Positions 20,846 to 30,474 of a DNA stretch of 64,000 nt are shown in pieces (the stretch's first letter is position 1; each line of letters begins with the position of its first letter). The translations under genes and the position numbers were made by a program. The stretch comes from Tenebrio molitor. Its lineage: Eukaryota > Arthropoda > Insecta > Coleoptera > Tenebrionidae. The notes below the pieces were generated by a model. That model made no database searches. It saw only the letters and a program-made list of their open reading frames with translations, and was not told the origin of the DNA. The DNA lies in contig NC_091056.1 in assembly GCF_963966145.1 (NCBI RefSeq), positions 1,488,001 through 1,552,000 on the forward strand, read 5' to 3'.

Positions 20846-22289
20846 GCTTAATCACATAATTACTGTTATTTAAAAAGTATCGGATCATGTTGAACATGGC
20901 TTTGTTCTTGTTTTGGCCTCCGCAATTGTCGCAGTAAAGAGACAACTCTTCGTACCATTGTTCATTGTCGACTTTCTTAAGGTAATGATACAAGTTACTG
21001 CAAATTTCATTACAGCCACGTTTACCATCCTTTTCTCCTCATAAGTAACAGTAGACCTTCCTAATATTGGTTTCATAAACTGTAAAATTGTATACAGCAT
21101 ATTTCCTCGAAAATCCCAAAAGCATGCTATCACCGTGTGGTGTAGAAACTACCTTTTCTAAGTCAAAGCTGGATACTAGAAACGCATTTTCTTTGGAGGA
21201 TCGACTCTGTTCATCCAAGAAGAACGTTTTGGCTGCATCCTTTTCGTTAATATGAACCTTATGTTCTTCTTTATCATCTTCGGTTGGTTCTCTATTGCTT
21301 CTGAATTTTTCACACTGAAGACATTTGTCTTTCCTTGGCACATGAATTCCTATATTGTACTTCTCTTTTAGAAGTTTTAAAAATTTCAATTTCTTTATTG
21401 GCGGCTTATTTATCTTCCTTTGTTCGCTTACATACATTCGGTGTAAATTACTATAACTTTTTATGTCTGCTGGTAAATATTTTTTGGCAGAAGAGCTGCG
21501 GCAATAGTGTGAAGGTACCGCTGGTAATGACTCAATAAATTGTTTAAAATTGTCCATTTGTTCTTGATTTACTTTGTTATGAGGTATATGTTTACCACGC
21601 AAATCGGGTTCAAAGAGTTCTGTAGGTTCCTTGGTAGACATAACCGTGCGAATTAGTCTGTGGCTTATAGCCAATGTATTTAAGAGGAATTGTAAGCATA
21701 CACGTTGTTGAATTTTATCCTTAGGCAGATAATATTCGTTTGTTACTGTTCTCTGTTTCACACCTTTAGATTTTCTGCGACGTTTTATGCTCGTGACCGC
21801 CGTGCAGTCAGTTAGAAAGAACTTTTGCTTATCACCACTTCCCAGTTTATAGAAATTCACAAATATTTCCTTTCTTTCTTCTTCTGAGAATGTGTTAGAT
21901 TTATTGCAACAATTTTTCTTTAAACAAGTATTTTCTAAAATTTGTTTGGCGTTAATGGCTTCTTCTTTGTAATTCCTGTATTCTTGTCCTGCGTCTTTTA
22001 ACAACTTCCTTCCTTGTTTTTTTGATGATTTAATTTTTGTTTTTTCTGTAAAACTTTCTTCCTTATCTTCGTTGTTGTTCGTTTGCTCCTCACCTGTCAC
22101 AAAGTTACTAGCGGATTCCAGAGATACATGGAGATGCATGGAAAATTTTCAGGCGGTGGTTCACATAAAGTATTATCAGTGCTGGGTAATATCACAGTTA
22201 AATTAGAGTTTATATTACCAATTTCTAGTAACCCAGTCGTTTCTTCTAGTAATATTGCATTATCTTCGTTGTTTAGCAAAGCAATTCTT

Positions 22290-22757
22290 TCTTCGAATGA
22301 TATTTGATGTTATTTGATGGAGGAGAGCAGTAGTAGGAGAAAGAAATAAAAAAAAAAAAGTTTTTCTTTTATTTTTATATTATAATTATTTTTTGTTGTA
22401 TTAATTTCTTCACTCTATATTGTCTTAGTTGTCTTCTTTTACAGTAAGCATTATTTTTGGGAATTGACTTTTTTTGTTAAATCTTACTCTAAGATTTTTT
22501 TTTTATTTGTATGCACATAGGATTTTTTCTTCTTTTGTATATTAGTTATCTAACTTTCTTATTCACCTTTTACTTTTGTTTTTAATTGTTTCTTTTTTTC
22601 TTTTCTTTGAGGTTAAGTAGAATAGCTGTTGCTAGACTTCGCCTCATCTTTGTATTTTGTTTGTCTAAATTTTTATATTGTATTTTTTTATATATTGTCT
22701 TGTATGCTTCTTTTTTTTTTCTCTTTAATAAAGTCCTTATTATTATTATTATTATTC
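22290..22757 (+). mobile_element. LINE 3' UTR remnant ending in (TTA)n
   Basis: T-rich plus-strand sequence with an AATAAAG signal near 22726-22732 followed by TTA repeats to 22757, the usual tail of several insect LINE groups. No coding part is attached. The Gypsy sequence begins immediately after it, so this insertion marks or caused the loss of the Gypsy 5' end. Confidence 0.5.
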
Positions 22758-22971
22758 CCGGGGTCACTCGATGCTTCGCCGTATGGGTTGGGTAGTAACC
22801 AAAGGTCTTGGAGCAAGGGGGCTCGGGACCAAGACATCTCTCGCGCATGTCATCACCCCGCCGCATCCCATGTTCCGCTCCGCTGTGGAAGTACCAGATG
22901 TGGATGCCATCATCAACACCCTCCGACCACATCCGGTTGTAACCTCAGTCGAAGGCAGACAATGACTGTCC

Positions 22972-23474
22972 TTGCCTCACACCACAATACAGGTTCAAGG
23001 AACACCTCTCATATCGCTTTTGGACTCTGGTAGTGAAGTTACCTGCATTAACGAAGAAAATTTCATCGCATTGAAGGCCCGTGATACGATCCACACACTG
23101 CCGGTGTCCACATCTCGTCTCGTGGGTGCTACCGGACAACAGAGTTCGCGGATCAAGTGGCAAGCACTACTGGAGTTCACCATTTCAGGCCTAACCTTTA
23201 CAAATATTTTCCTTGTCGTGAAAAACCTAATCAGACCCGTTGTTATAGGAATCGATTGGCTTAAAATCAGGTCAACGTGGTGTTGGATTTTGAGCAATCG
23301 ACCCTAAGTGTCGCTGTACAGGGAGAGCGGCGCACTATTCCCTTTCATGCCGACGCCTTTGTTTCTGAAATCGCCCTTCCCGTCACTTCGGTAGTACGCC
23401 TGCCGCCATCTGAGTTGGCACTACCGTTCGACTTGTCGACGACAATTACTCCCCTATCCGGTCTGTGTGAGTAG
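22972..23474 (+). pseudogene. Gypsy aspartic protease region
   Basis: Retropepsin-like domain: ISLLDSGSEVTCI holds the catalytic DSG, followed by the flap-side text VVIGIDWLK. A frame change near 23285 moves the reading to VLDFEQSTLSV, and a TAG at 23472-23474 closes it. It cleaves Gag-Pol in intact relatives; here the frame is broken on the RT side. Confidence 0.85.
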
Positions 23475-24052
23475 GCTGAGGGCGTCACAACGCTGAGTCG
23501 GGAACAACGAGATCAACTGTACCGTGTGCTCGCGTCCCACCAGGTCGTCTTCAACGAAGTACCGGGCCGCACGCACAAGTACGTCCATGAGATCAAAATG
23601 CACGACCAGACACTGTTCCTGAAGAGAGCGTATCCGATCGTTTTCAGCCTCCGTCCGCAGGTGGAAAAGACAATCAGCGACATGGAGCGCATAGGCGTCA
23701 TCAAGAGGGAATCGTCCCCCTTTGCGAGCGCGATGACCGTCGTCAAGAAGAAGGACGGAACGGTTCGAGTGTGTCTTGACACTCGTCGGGTTAACCAAGA
23801 GATGGTGGCCGACTATGAGGCACCACGACCCCTCCAGAAGATCTTCCACATTCGTTCCGGTCCATCCGGTACAAGATCGAAGCTATTTAGCGGTTCCCGG
23901 TCCCAAAAACACGAAAACATCTTCGAGCATTCCTCGGTCTGTGTGGGTAGTACCGCAGATTTTGCGACAAATACAGCCACGCGACGGCCCCATTGACGAG
24001 GCTCCTTCGGAAGGACGTCAGTTGGCGCTGGACTGTTGACGAAAATACGGCA
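23475..24052 (+). pseudogene. Gypsy reverse transcriptase, catalytic core deleted
   Basis: The N-terminal fingers are clear (VEKTISDMERIGVIK, then VVKKKDGTVRVCLDTR and the PLQKIF box near 23840). The palm with its YxDD motif is missing: after about 23870 the frame shifts through a degraded stretch, and by 23993 the reading is already at the RT-RNase H border (LLRKDVSWRWTVDE). An internal deletion of roughly 150-200 codons therefore removed the active site before or besides the LINE insertion. Confidence 0.82.
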
Positions 24053-24106
24053 CAAAGGAGCTGTTCTTGTCAACCGTCATATGCAGTGAGCAACAAGAGA
24101 GGCACG

Positions 24107-24872
24107 ATGCAGTCGCAGAGTGCGGCGGATCTGTCGTGCTCCGTATGTAATCAAATATTACACGACAATGAAGATTCAATTCAGTGCAGTGGTGTCTGTG
24201 ACATTAGTGTACACCTGAAGTGTTCCGGACTCAAGAAGTCCGAACAACAAATTCTGCAGGAGGGCTCCGGATTACTTTGGTTCTGCGATCACTGCCGGAT
24301 CGTAGGGACAAACGTAAGTTTCTTCCTTATGTCGATTAAATCAGCGCTTCTTAATTGCCAAGATCAACTAATCAAGCAAAGTCTTATGATTGAAACTCAA
24401 AATGCAACCATAGCGTCATTGAAGAGTGAATTGTCCCTAGTAAAAACGACTTTGTTTAGTACAAGATCAGCGGAGGACGCCGCGATAACTTCTTTGGTTG
24501 AAACAACAAAAAAAAAAAACGACAATTCCCAGTTTCTCCTCGTTTTTTTTCAAAGAAGATAAACCCAATACATTAACCCGAGAAGTTTCTGGTAAACCTG
24601 AAAACGCCCGAAACCACAAATACACGCGCCCTGTGTTGCGTAATGAAGATGCGGATGAAGACAACACCCATACCTTACTGGAACGCGACAGATCACCCGA
24701 TGCAATCTCTCCAACTCATGACGTCAAACATATCAACCACGATGACCCCAAATGGGAGAGAGTCGCGCCGTCGAAACGCCGTGAACAGAAATAATCAAGA
24801 CACCAAGAACGAAAAACCCACACAGTTCTCTATGGTACCGGAAAAGCCGCTCCAAAATCTTCAACAATTTTA
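24107..24872 (+). pseudogene. LINE ORF1 protein with PHD-type zinc finger
   Basis: Opens with MQSQSAADLSCSVC and shows Cys/His spacing of a PHD finger: CSVC, CSGVC, HLKCSG and a closing WFCDHC (about residues 11-63). A helical, probably coiled-coil region follows (MIETQNATIASLKSEL). A frame change at the A run 24510-24519, and another near 24660, separate a polar C-terminal part, closed by TAG at 24870-24872. PHD-bearing ORF1 proteins are known from CR1-like LINEs and are thought to bind nucleic acid or chromatin in the RNP. Confidence 0.8.
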
Positions 24873-27800
24873 GGGGCACTGCGCCGCAAATGGTTATACG
24901 TCGGACGAATCATAGGCAATGAAGTTTCCGAGAATGACGTGAAAGATTATCTTCAAAACATCGACTGTCACGACGAGATTATTATTAAGAAGCTTACAAC
25001 AAAGGGCCATAATTCAGCCTTCAGTATTGGTGTTCCCCCCCAAAATATTCAACGATGTTTTCAACCCTGATATTTGGCCAGATTCAGTATGTCTTCGTGA
25101 ATTCAATGTGCGCTCTTTTTTAGAGAAGAAACGCCATATCCAAAACAACATGTAAGTTCTACCGATGAAACTAAAGTTTTTAATGTTCCAATCCAAAACA
25201 TAACTTCAATCATTAACATATTACATATAAACATACAGTCGGTTGGTTCCAAAATATTGGAACTCGAATCATTCTTGCAATCAGCATATCCTATAGAAAT
25301 TCTTTGTCTTAATGAACACTGGCTTTCACCAAATGATATAGATGGATTAAGTATTGATAACTACACTGTAGCTTCAAGTTTCTGTAGATCCAAGTACAAA
25401 CATGTCGGCGTGGCAATACTAATTCAGTAATTCACTAAAGCTCTGGCAGTCACTAAATACGGTACAATATTGTGAAGAGTTGCATTGTGAAATAGCAGGA
25501 ATCGCATTCAACGGATGTCGACTTTATACGATTTACAGTCCCCCTACTGGCAATTTCGATCTCTTTATTGAAAAACTAGAATTTCTCCTACAGAGCATCG
25601 TTGGCAAAAGTTATATAATAATAACGGGCGATTTCAATTGCAAATTTAATACTTCAGAAAAACAAGCAGTAACTGTTGTAAACACCTTTATTTCATTTGG
25701 TCTTCAACAAGCTGTTTTCTTACCTACCAGACAACTTTCCTGTTTAGATAAAGACAAATTCTCTATCAAAGTTTTCAACCCTGCACTATCTGACCATTCA
25801 GCTGTTTGCATGAGTTTCTTCCAACCAACAACGCAGAACGCTACAATAGAAAAAGAAATTTTCCATCGCCCAATTACTGAGCATGGTTTATTCACACTTT
25901 ACAATATTATAGAAAATACAGATTGGTCATTCATTGACAACAATTGCGAACTAGATTCTGAACATCTATTTGAAACATTCCTGGGCACGATTGCCCACAA
26001 TGTAAATGTATGCTTTCCCTTAATTAAAATGCAGCCCAAACATGGCACACATATTAAAAAAAAATAATTGGTTCAATGAGATACTGAGGAAAATGAGAGA
26101 TACTCTCCAGCTCCTAAATACATTACGTAATAACAAAACCGTTGACAATACAACATACCAAAATTTCAGAAATTTGTATAGGAAAGAATTAACTAAAGCC
26201 AAAAAAACATTTAACGAGCAGTTCATACACAAAGCAGCGAACAAGCCAAAAGCAATGTGGGAAATTATAAAAAAAAAATAAAAAAAAATTTAACCCAAAT
26301 CCTGATAACAGTGATAACATTTGTGCTTCAGATTTCAATTTATATTTCACAGGTATTGCCGAAAAACTTATTAAAACAATCCCCGTGCAACAACCTGAAA
26401 CCAACTTTCAAAACTATCTAAGTAATATCGCAAGACCTCAGGATGATTTTAATTTCAAAGAAATCTCTTATAATGACGCACGCGATGCAATATTAGCTCT
26501 CAGTAGCTCTAACGCAAAAGATGATTATCATATTAACTCAAAGATAATTAAAATCCTAGTAAATGTCATCTATATCCCTTTAACAAAAAATTTTAACAAA
26601 TGTATCGCGGAAAATGTTTTTCCGAACGTGTTGAAAATCTCCAAAGTTATACCCCTATTCAAAAAAGGGGGATAAAGACAACATGAATAATTATAGACCC
26701 ATTTCCATTGTACCGACTTTTTCAAAAGTCTTTGAATACTTACTAAAGAAACAAATCACTAAATTTTTCGACAATAACAATCTGTTTTCCAAAAGCCAAT
26801 ATGGGTTCAGAAACAATTTGTCAACAACTCTAGCTGTAAATGACCTAAACGAATTTGTATTCTCAGCACTCGAAAACAAAGAACATGTCAATGCAACCTG
26901 TTTCGATTTATCTAAAGCTTTTGACTGCGTAACTCATCACATATTACTAACGAAGCTCGGATACTATGGCTTCAATCAAAGCAGCACTGATCTGTTACAG
27001 TCCTACCTCCAAAACCGACAACAGTTTGTTGCAGTGAACGGAATGGTGTCGGATAACTAATCCATTAATTGCGGCGTTCCCCAGGGTTCTGTCTTAGGCC
27101 CACTGCTTTTTCTCATCTACATTAATGACCTGCCATTGGCACTACCGAAGAACAAATTTACGCTATTTGCTGACGACACAACCACATGTATTTCCAGTCG
27201 TAGTCTCATGTCTCTTAACATAGAAATCGTGCACACACAGGTACAAATTTTCACATGGTTTACTGCAAACAAACTGGTTGTTAATAAAGATAAGACACAA
27301 TCAATAATATTTTCGCTCCGGGAAATTGGTGAAAATAGTAAAACCATTAAACTTCTTGGAATCCATTTGGACACTAAAATGACATGGGAAGCTCGTGCAG
27401 ACCATTTGGTGAAGACGATTTCCAAAAAGCTGTTTGTATTAAGGCAACTTCGTAGTGAAGTAAACGATAAAACACTTGTCACTGCCTACCATGCCCTAAT
27501 TCACAGTAATATAACTTATGCTATTCTCGTATGGGGTCATTCTACACACTTACGTAAAGTGTTTAACCAGCAGAGGAGATGTATTCGTGTTCTGGGTGGA
27601 CTTGGTTACAGAGATGACTGTAGAGACATATTTAAAACATTTAAGATATTAACGGTTCCCTGTATATATATTCTACAATGCGTACTCTATATGTACAAGA
27701 ATAAAGACAACTACTGCTCGTTAAACCATTCGCTCTTAACCAGGCACCACAACTTATTATTAAGCATTCATTCGAGACTGCACAAAACACAAAATAGCAC

Positions 27801-27947
27801 TCGCTATTATTGTGTAAAATTTTATAATGCTCTTCCTTGACATCTTAAAAACATGGACTTTAAACCCTTCAAACTACATTTAAAGCAATTGCTAACTGAA
27901 AATGCATTCTATTCTTTCGAAGAGTTTTATTCATTCACAAAGTCCTT
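24873..27947 (+). pseudogene. LINE ORF2: AP endonuclease and reverse transcriptase
   Basis: Endonuclease begins near 25205 (INILHINIQSVGSK, LCLNEHWLS, ITGDFNCKFN, and SDHSAVCMSF at about 25790). RT follows: NNYRPISIVPTFSK, QYGFRNNLST, FDLSKAFDCV, GVPQGSVLGPLLF and the catalytic LFADDTTT at 27165-27185, then GIHLDTKMTW and a C-terminal tail. Breaks include a TAA after 25425, shifts at A runs 26055-26066 and 26268-26288 and near 26670, and a TAA at 27058-27060 within RT. All key catalytic motifs remain legible. Confidence 0.92.
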
Positions 27948-27989
27948 ATAGATTTTTTGTTTAAATTTTACATATATCTCTTTATTTTA

Positions 27990-28484
27990 TTATTATTATT
28001 ACATTTCCCAGATTTTTCTAAGACCTTCTTTCTCCAGACGGATGGCTCCGGCGTAGCCCTCGGCATCGAATGCCATCAACTCCTGGATGATGGTGAGCGC
28101 GGAGTCCTTGGATTCGCGAGTCAAGTCTTGAGTGGTCCAGAAGTGTTCTACACCGTCACCGAGAAGGAGTTGCTCGCTATCGTTTTCGGCCTCCAGAAAT
28201 TCCATACCATCCTTCTGGGACACCGTGTTGTCATCTTCACCGACCACTACGCACTAAAATTTTTGAAACAATGTCTCTTCCTTAACGATCGTCTCACCGG
28301 GTGGTCACTGATGCTGAACGAGTTCAACTACGAGGTGGAGCACATCAGAGGGAAGGACAACGTGGTGGCGGACACACTGTCACGTTTTCCGCCCGACGTG
28401 GATGCTGCAGTCACCCGGAACGTCAATCTCCCCATCGTCACTTTCAAAACCTGCGCCAGCTGCAACTCGACTACCCTTTTCTAG
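27990..28484 (+). pseudogene. Gypsy RNase H domain
   Basis: Resumes Gypsy coding after the LINE: FFLQTDGSGVALG (first catalytic Asp), YTVTEKELLAIVFGLQKF (Glu), IFTDHYALKFL (Asp) and HIRGKDNVVADTLSR (last Asp). Relatives usually have TDAS where TDGS is seen. Open to 28484, where the frame ends early; reading continues in another frame toward the integrase. Confidence 0.88.
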
Positions 28485-28559
28485 GAGCCATCTTCAGAAC
28501 TCGCATCCGAGGTAACGAACCCGAGGCGCATCTTTGACATTTTCGCATCCATGAGGACA

Positions 28560-29416
28560 TCCTGATCTTCCTCCACCCGTCCGATCGCCCTTCCAGAAGC
28601 ACTAATGGAAAATGTAATCAGCAACTTCCAACAATATGGTCATTTCGGCATTTCAAAAGTCTATTTATTCGCTTATATACCGCTACTTCTACGCCAGGAA
28701 ACTGCGCGCCAAGATCGGATTATTCATCAGATCCTGCTATGTTTCTCAAAAATTTAAATTTCCCAACCGAGCGCTCTCATGAAAGATGCTCCCCATTGTC
28801 GCCGAACAACCGAGCGACTTAGTCACCGTGGATTACCATGGTCCCCTACCGGAGAGCCGCTCCCGGGTTAGTTATATTTTTGCGGTCATCGACTCATTCT
28901 CCAAGTTCGTGAAGTTGTACCCTCTTCGTCGAGCGCAAGCAAAAATTTCAGCCCAACGTGTCCGCGACTTCCACCGTACTGTCCCGACCAAGGTCGTTCT
29001 CAGTGACCACCGGACACAGTTCCAGTCCAAGCAGTGGCAGGAGACATTGGAGCAGTGGGACATCCAACCCACGTTTTCTACTGTCAGACACCCCCAGTCC
29101 AACCCCACGCAGCGTGTCATGAGGGAATTGAGGCAGCTGTTTCGAACATACTGTCAGGACGCTCACGCCAATTGGACGACGGTCCTATCGAAGATCGAGC
29201 TGTTGTTCAACGTCACGCCTCATATCAGCACTGGATACTCTTCCTATGAAATTCTATTGGGCAAAAATTCTACAAACCGGTTGTCCAAGCTCCGCGGGCC
29301 ACTTCTTCCAGCGGTGCCATTCCGGCCAGTCGACCAAATCCGCGCGGATTTGGTAAAGTTTTACCACAGGAGGGCATGACTCCGCATGACACGACGAGCA
29401 TCTTAGACGTAAACCG
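28560..29416 (+). pseudogene. Gypsy integrase, catalytic Glu replaced by Gln
   Basis: The zinc-binding N-terminal part is degraded (YGHFGISKVY near 28640, then a stop). The core from 28786 shows VDYHGPLPE (first Asp), VVLSDHRTQF (second Asp) and HPQSNPTQRVMREL, in which the position normally holding the catalytic Glu (relatives read ...PxERVMREL) is Gln. The downstream TGYSSYEILLGK box is present. The frame ends at a TGA at 29377-29379, and the reading shifts into a basic tail interrupted by an intron-like segment. Confidence 0.82.
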
Positions 29417-29480
29417 GTGAGTATATTTCCATAAACTACCAATTGTGAATGTGGTACTGCTGTGAGTTTATTGGTTTCAG
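29417..29480 (+). other. Intron-like 64-bp segment at the Gypsy integrase C-terminus
   Basis: Starts GTGAGTATAT and ends TTGGTTTCAG with a T-rich run before the AG. It is much more AT-rich than the flanks. Leaving it out keeps a basic, AT-hook-like frame open to the polypurine tract, while reading through meets a stop within a few codons. Confidence 0.5.
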
Positions 29481-29566
29481 GGACGACCGAAGAAGACAGC
29501 AGTTGTCCCCCGTAGACCTAACCACCCACTGGAAAGTGTCGTCTCCGTTCCGCTACGCTTCACTCT

Positions 29567-29586
29567 ACGACACTTGGGGGGGCGTC
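29567..29586 (+). other. Polypurine tract before the Gypsy 3' LTR
   Basis: ACTTGGGGGGGCG lies directly before the LTR start TGTGAAACC, the position of the plus-strand primer in Ty3/Gypsy elements. Confidence 0.7.
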
Positions 29587-30004
29587 TGTGAAACCCCAGT
29601 TTCAATTCAAACTGCCGCCGCAGAAGCAAACACCAAAAGAAAGGAGGAGAAGGCGCACTTGCCCACCGTGAAGGTCAAGAGAGCGAGAGAAAAGGGCTTT
29701 TTAATTTTAATTGTTTTCGGTTGGTACCTATGTGTAAAGCGTCACTTGATTCCCAGCTCTTGAATTGTGCAGTCGGTGTTGACTAGAGAGAACCAGCTTG
29801 CCTTAGTGAAATTGAGATATTGTGTCTTACTGGATTAACGGACCAGCGTGTACTTTAGCGTATTGTTATAATATTGAAACCTTGCTAGCACTGCCGTCTC
29901 TATTTAACAAGCCGTGCCATGCACATCGGCAACACCGCATCTCCGCCTAGAAGTAGTCCGATACTCTGACAGTCTGATAATATTTGTGAGGCAAGCGTCA
30001 ACCA
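29587..30004 (+). mobile_element. Gypsy 3' LTR
   Basis: Starts TGTGAAACCCCAGTTT after the polypurine tract and matches 9331-9498 over its first 170 bases. The right end is not sharply defined; coding and GC-rich character fade by about 30000. No second LTR of this element is present upstream. Confidence 0.75.
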
Positions 30005-30119
30005 ACGAAAGTTCAATTATTAATAAGTAATTAAGTATGCAACAAAGACTAAGTACATACTTCATTTTATAAGGTACACAAGCATTTTAAAATAAAATCA
30101 CGAAACTCAAATATTATTA

Positions 30120-30447
30120 TAATTAGTAATATAATATAACACAGACATATAACATAAAAATTAAAAAATATTTAGAGCTCTCCGTTGCTATGAGAAATCT
30201 TTGGTGTTTAGAAAAAATTTCGATTTTACCACTTGTAATTTCAGCGACAGGAATAGTACCGCAATATCTTTTTAAAAATTTAGAAATTCTGGATTTAGGT
30301 AACACATTGGTAGTTGAAATTCAAAAAGGTATATTATTATTCTCATGTCATATCGTGAGGAAGTTCCTTAACATTGACACAGAACATAATAATTTACACA
30401 ACAAAGTCAAAATGTGGAGGCGAGACGCCGGTAATTATGTTGATTAG
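30120..30447 (+). pseudogene. LINE ORF C-terminal fragment (ATG(I/V)VP...CHIVRKFL type)
   Basis: Reads CLEKISILPLVISATGIVP, NLEILDL and FSCHIVRKFLN. I recall this C-terminus from a LINE group very common in insects, where it closes the polymerase. No RT part is attached and a normal stop ends it at 30445-30447. The preceding 110 bases are AT-rich and non-coding. Confidence 0.55.
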
Positions 30448-30474
30448 CACTGCATTATTACATGATATATTAGA

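Larger units (their letters stand above)
16937..20851 (-). mobile_element. Non-LTR retrotransposon (CFDP2-like), 11-bp target duplication
   Basis: Direct repeats TCACATAATTA at 16926-16936 and 20852-20862 bracket the insert, which interrupts the transposase-like gene. On the minus strand it holds an almost complete endonuclease-RT ORF and ends in a (TA)n tail (16937-16950). It was later split by a solo LTR (18217-19299). Without the LTR it measures 2832 bp. Confidence 0.95.
16439..22282 (-). pseudogene. Uncharacterised transposase-like gene (DNCGGQN / GHTH family), split by a LINE
   Basis: Minus-strand gene of about 550 codons in two parts, 22282-20852 and 16936-16439. An acidic N-terminus is followed by a Cys cluster (CLKKNCC), EEERKEIFVNFYKLG, YYLPKDK, VCLQFLLNTL, SHYCRSSSAKKYL, a CLQCEKF pair, SFDLEKVVSTPHGDS, YNFTVYET, LYCDNCGGQNKN and, across the LINE, FLIVGHTH, then an acidic tail with stop at 16439. 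Acidic residues in FDLEK and DNCGGQN, plus GHTH, look like an RNase H-fold transposase core. I recall many unannotated insect proteins with this layout but no established function. Frameshifts lie near 22110 and 21040, with several in the 3' part. Confidence 0.7.
24053..27995 (+). mobile_element. Nearly full-length LINE (CR1/Jockey-like, PHD-type ORF1) inside Gypsy
   Basis: Inserted between Gypsy RT and RNase H. It has a 5' region, ORF1 with a PHD finger, ORF2 with endonuclease and RT, and a 3' tail with TTATTATTATTA at 27980-27993. No unambiguous target duplication was found, so up to about 20 codons of Gypsy may have been lost on insertion. Frameshifts cluster in homopolymer A runs, pointing to decay by slippage. 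Confidence 0.9.
22758..30004 (+). mobile_element. Degenerate Gypsy element, 5'-truncated, 3' LTR present
   Basis: A Ty3/Gypsy element read from the GC-richer codon use and ordered domains: protease (22972-23307), RT remnant (23475-23996), RNase H (27990-28484), integrase (28560-29396), polypurine tract (29567-29582) and 3' LTR from 29587. A LINE of about 3.9 kb sits between RT and RNase H. The gag region and 5' LTR are not seen. Every domain carries breaks. Its LTR belongs to the same family as the LTR at 9331. Confidence 0.88.

Noticed and set aside
22582..22932. Minus-strand Lys-rich 116-residue protein
   Set aside because: Crosses the (TTA)n tail and the LINE/Gypsy junction; composition reflects the T-rich plus strand.
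23454..24073. Minus-strand frames of 80-130 residues
   Set aside because: Antisense of Gypsy protease/RT coding sequence with no motifs.
24053..27995. Target duplication for the PHD-type LINE
   Set aside because: No convincing direct repeat at both borders; short matches were at chance level.
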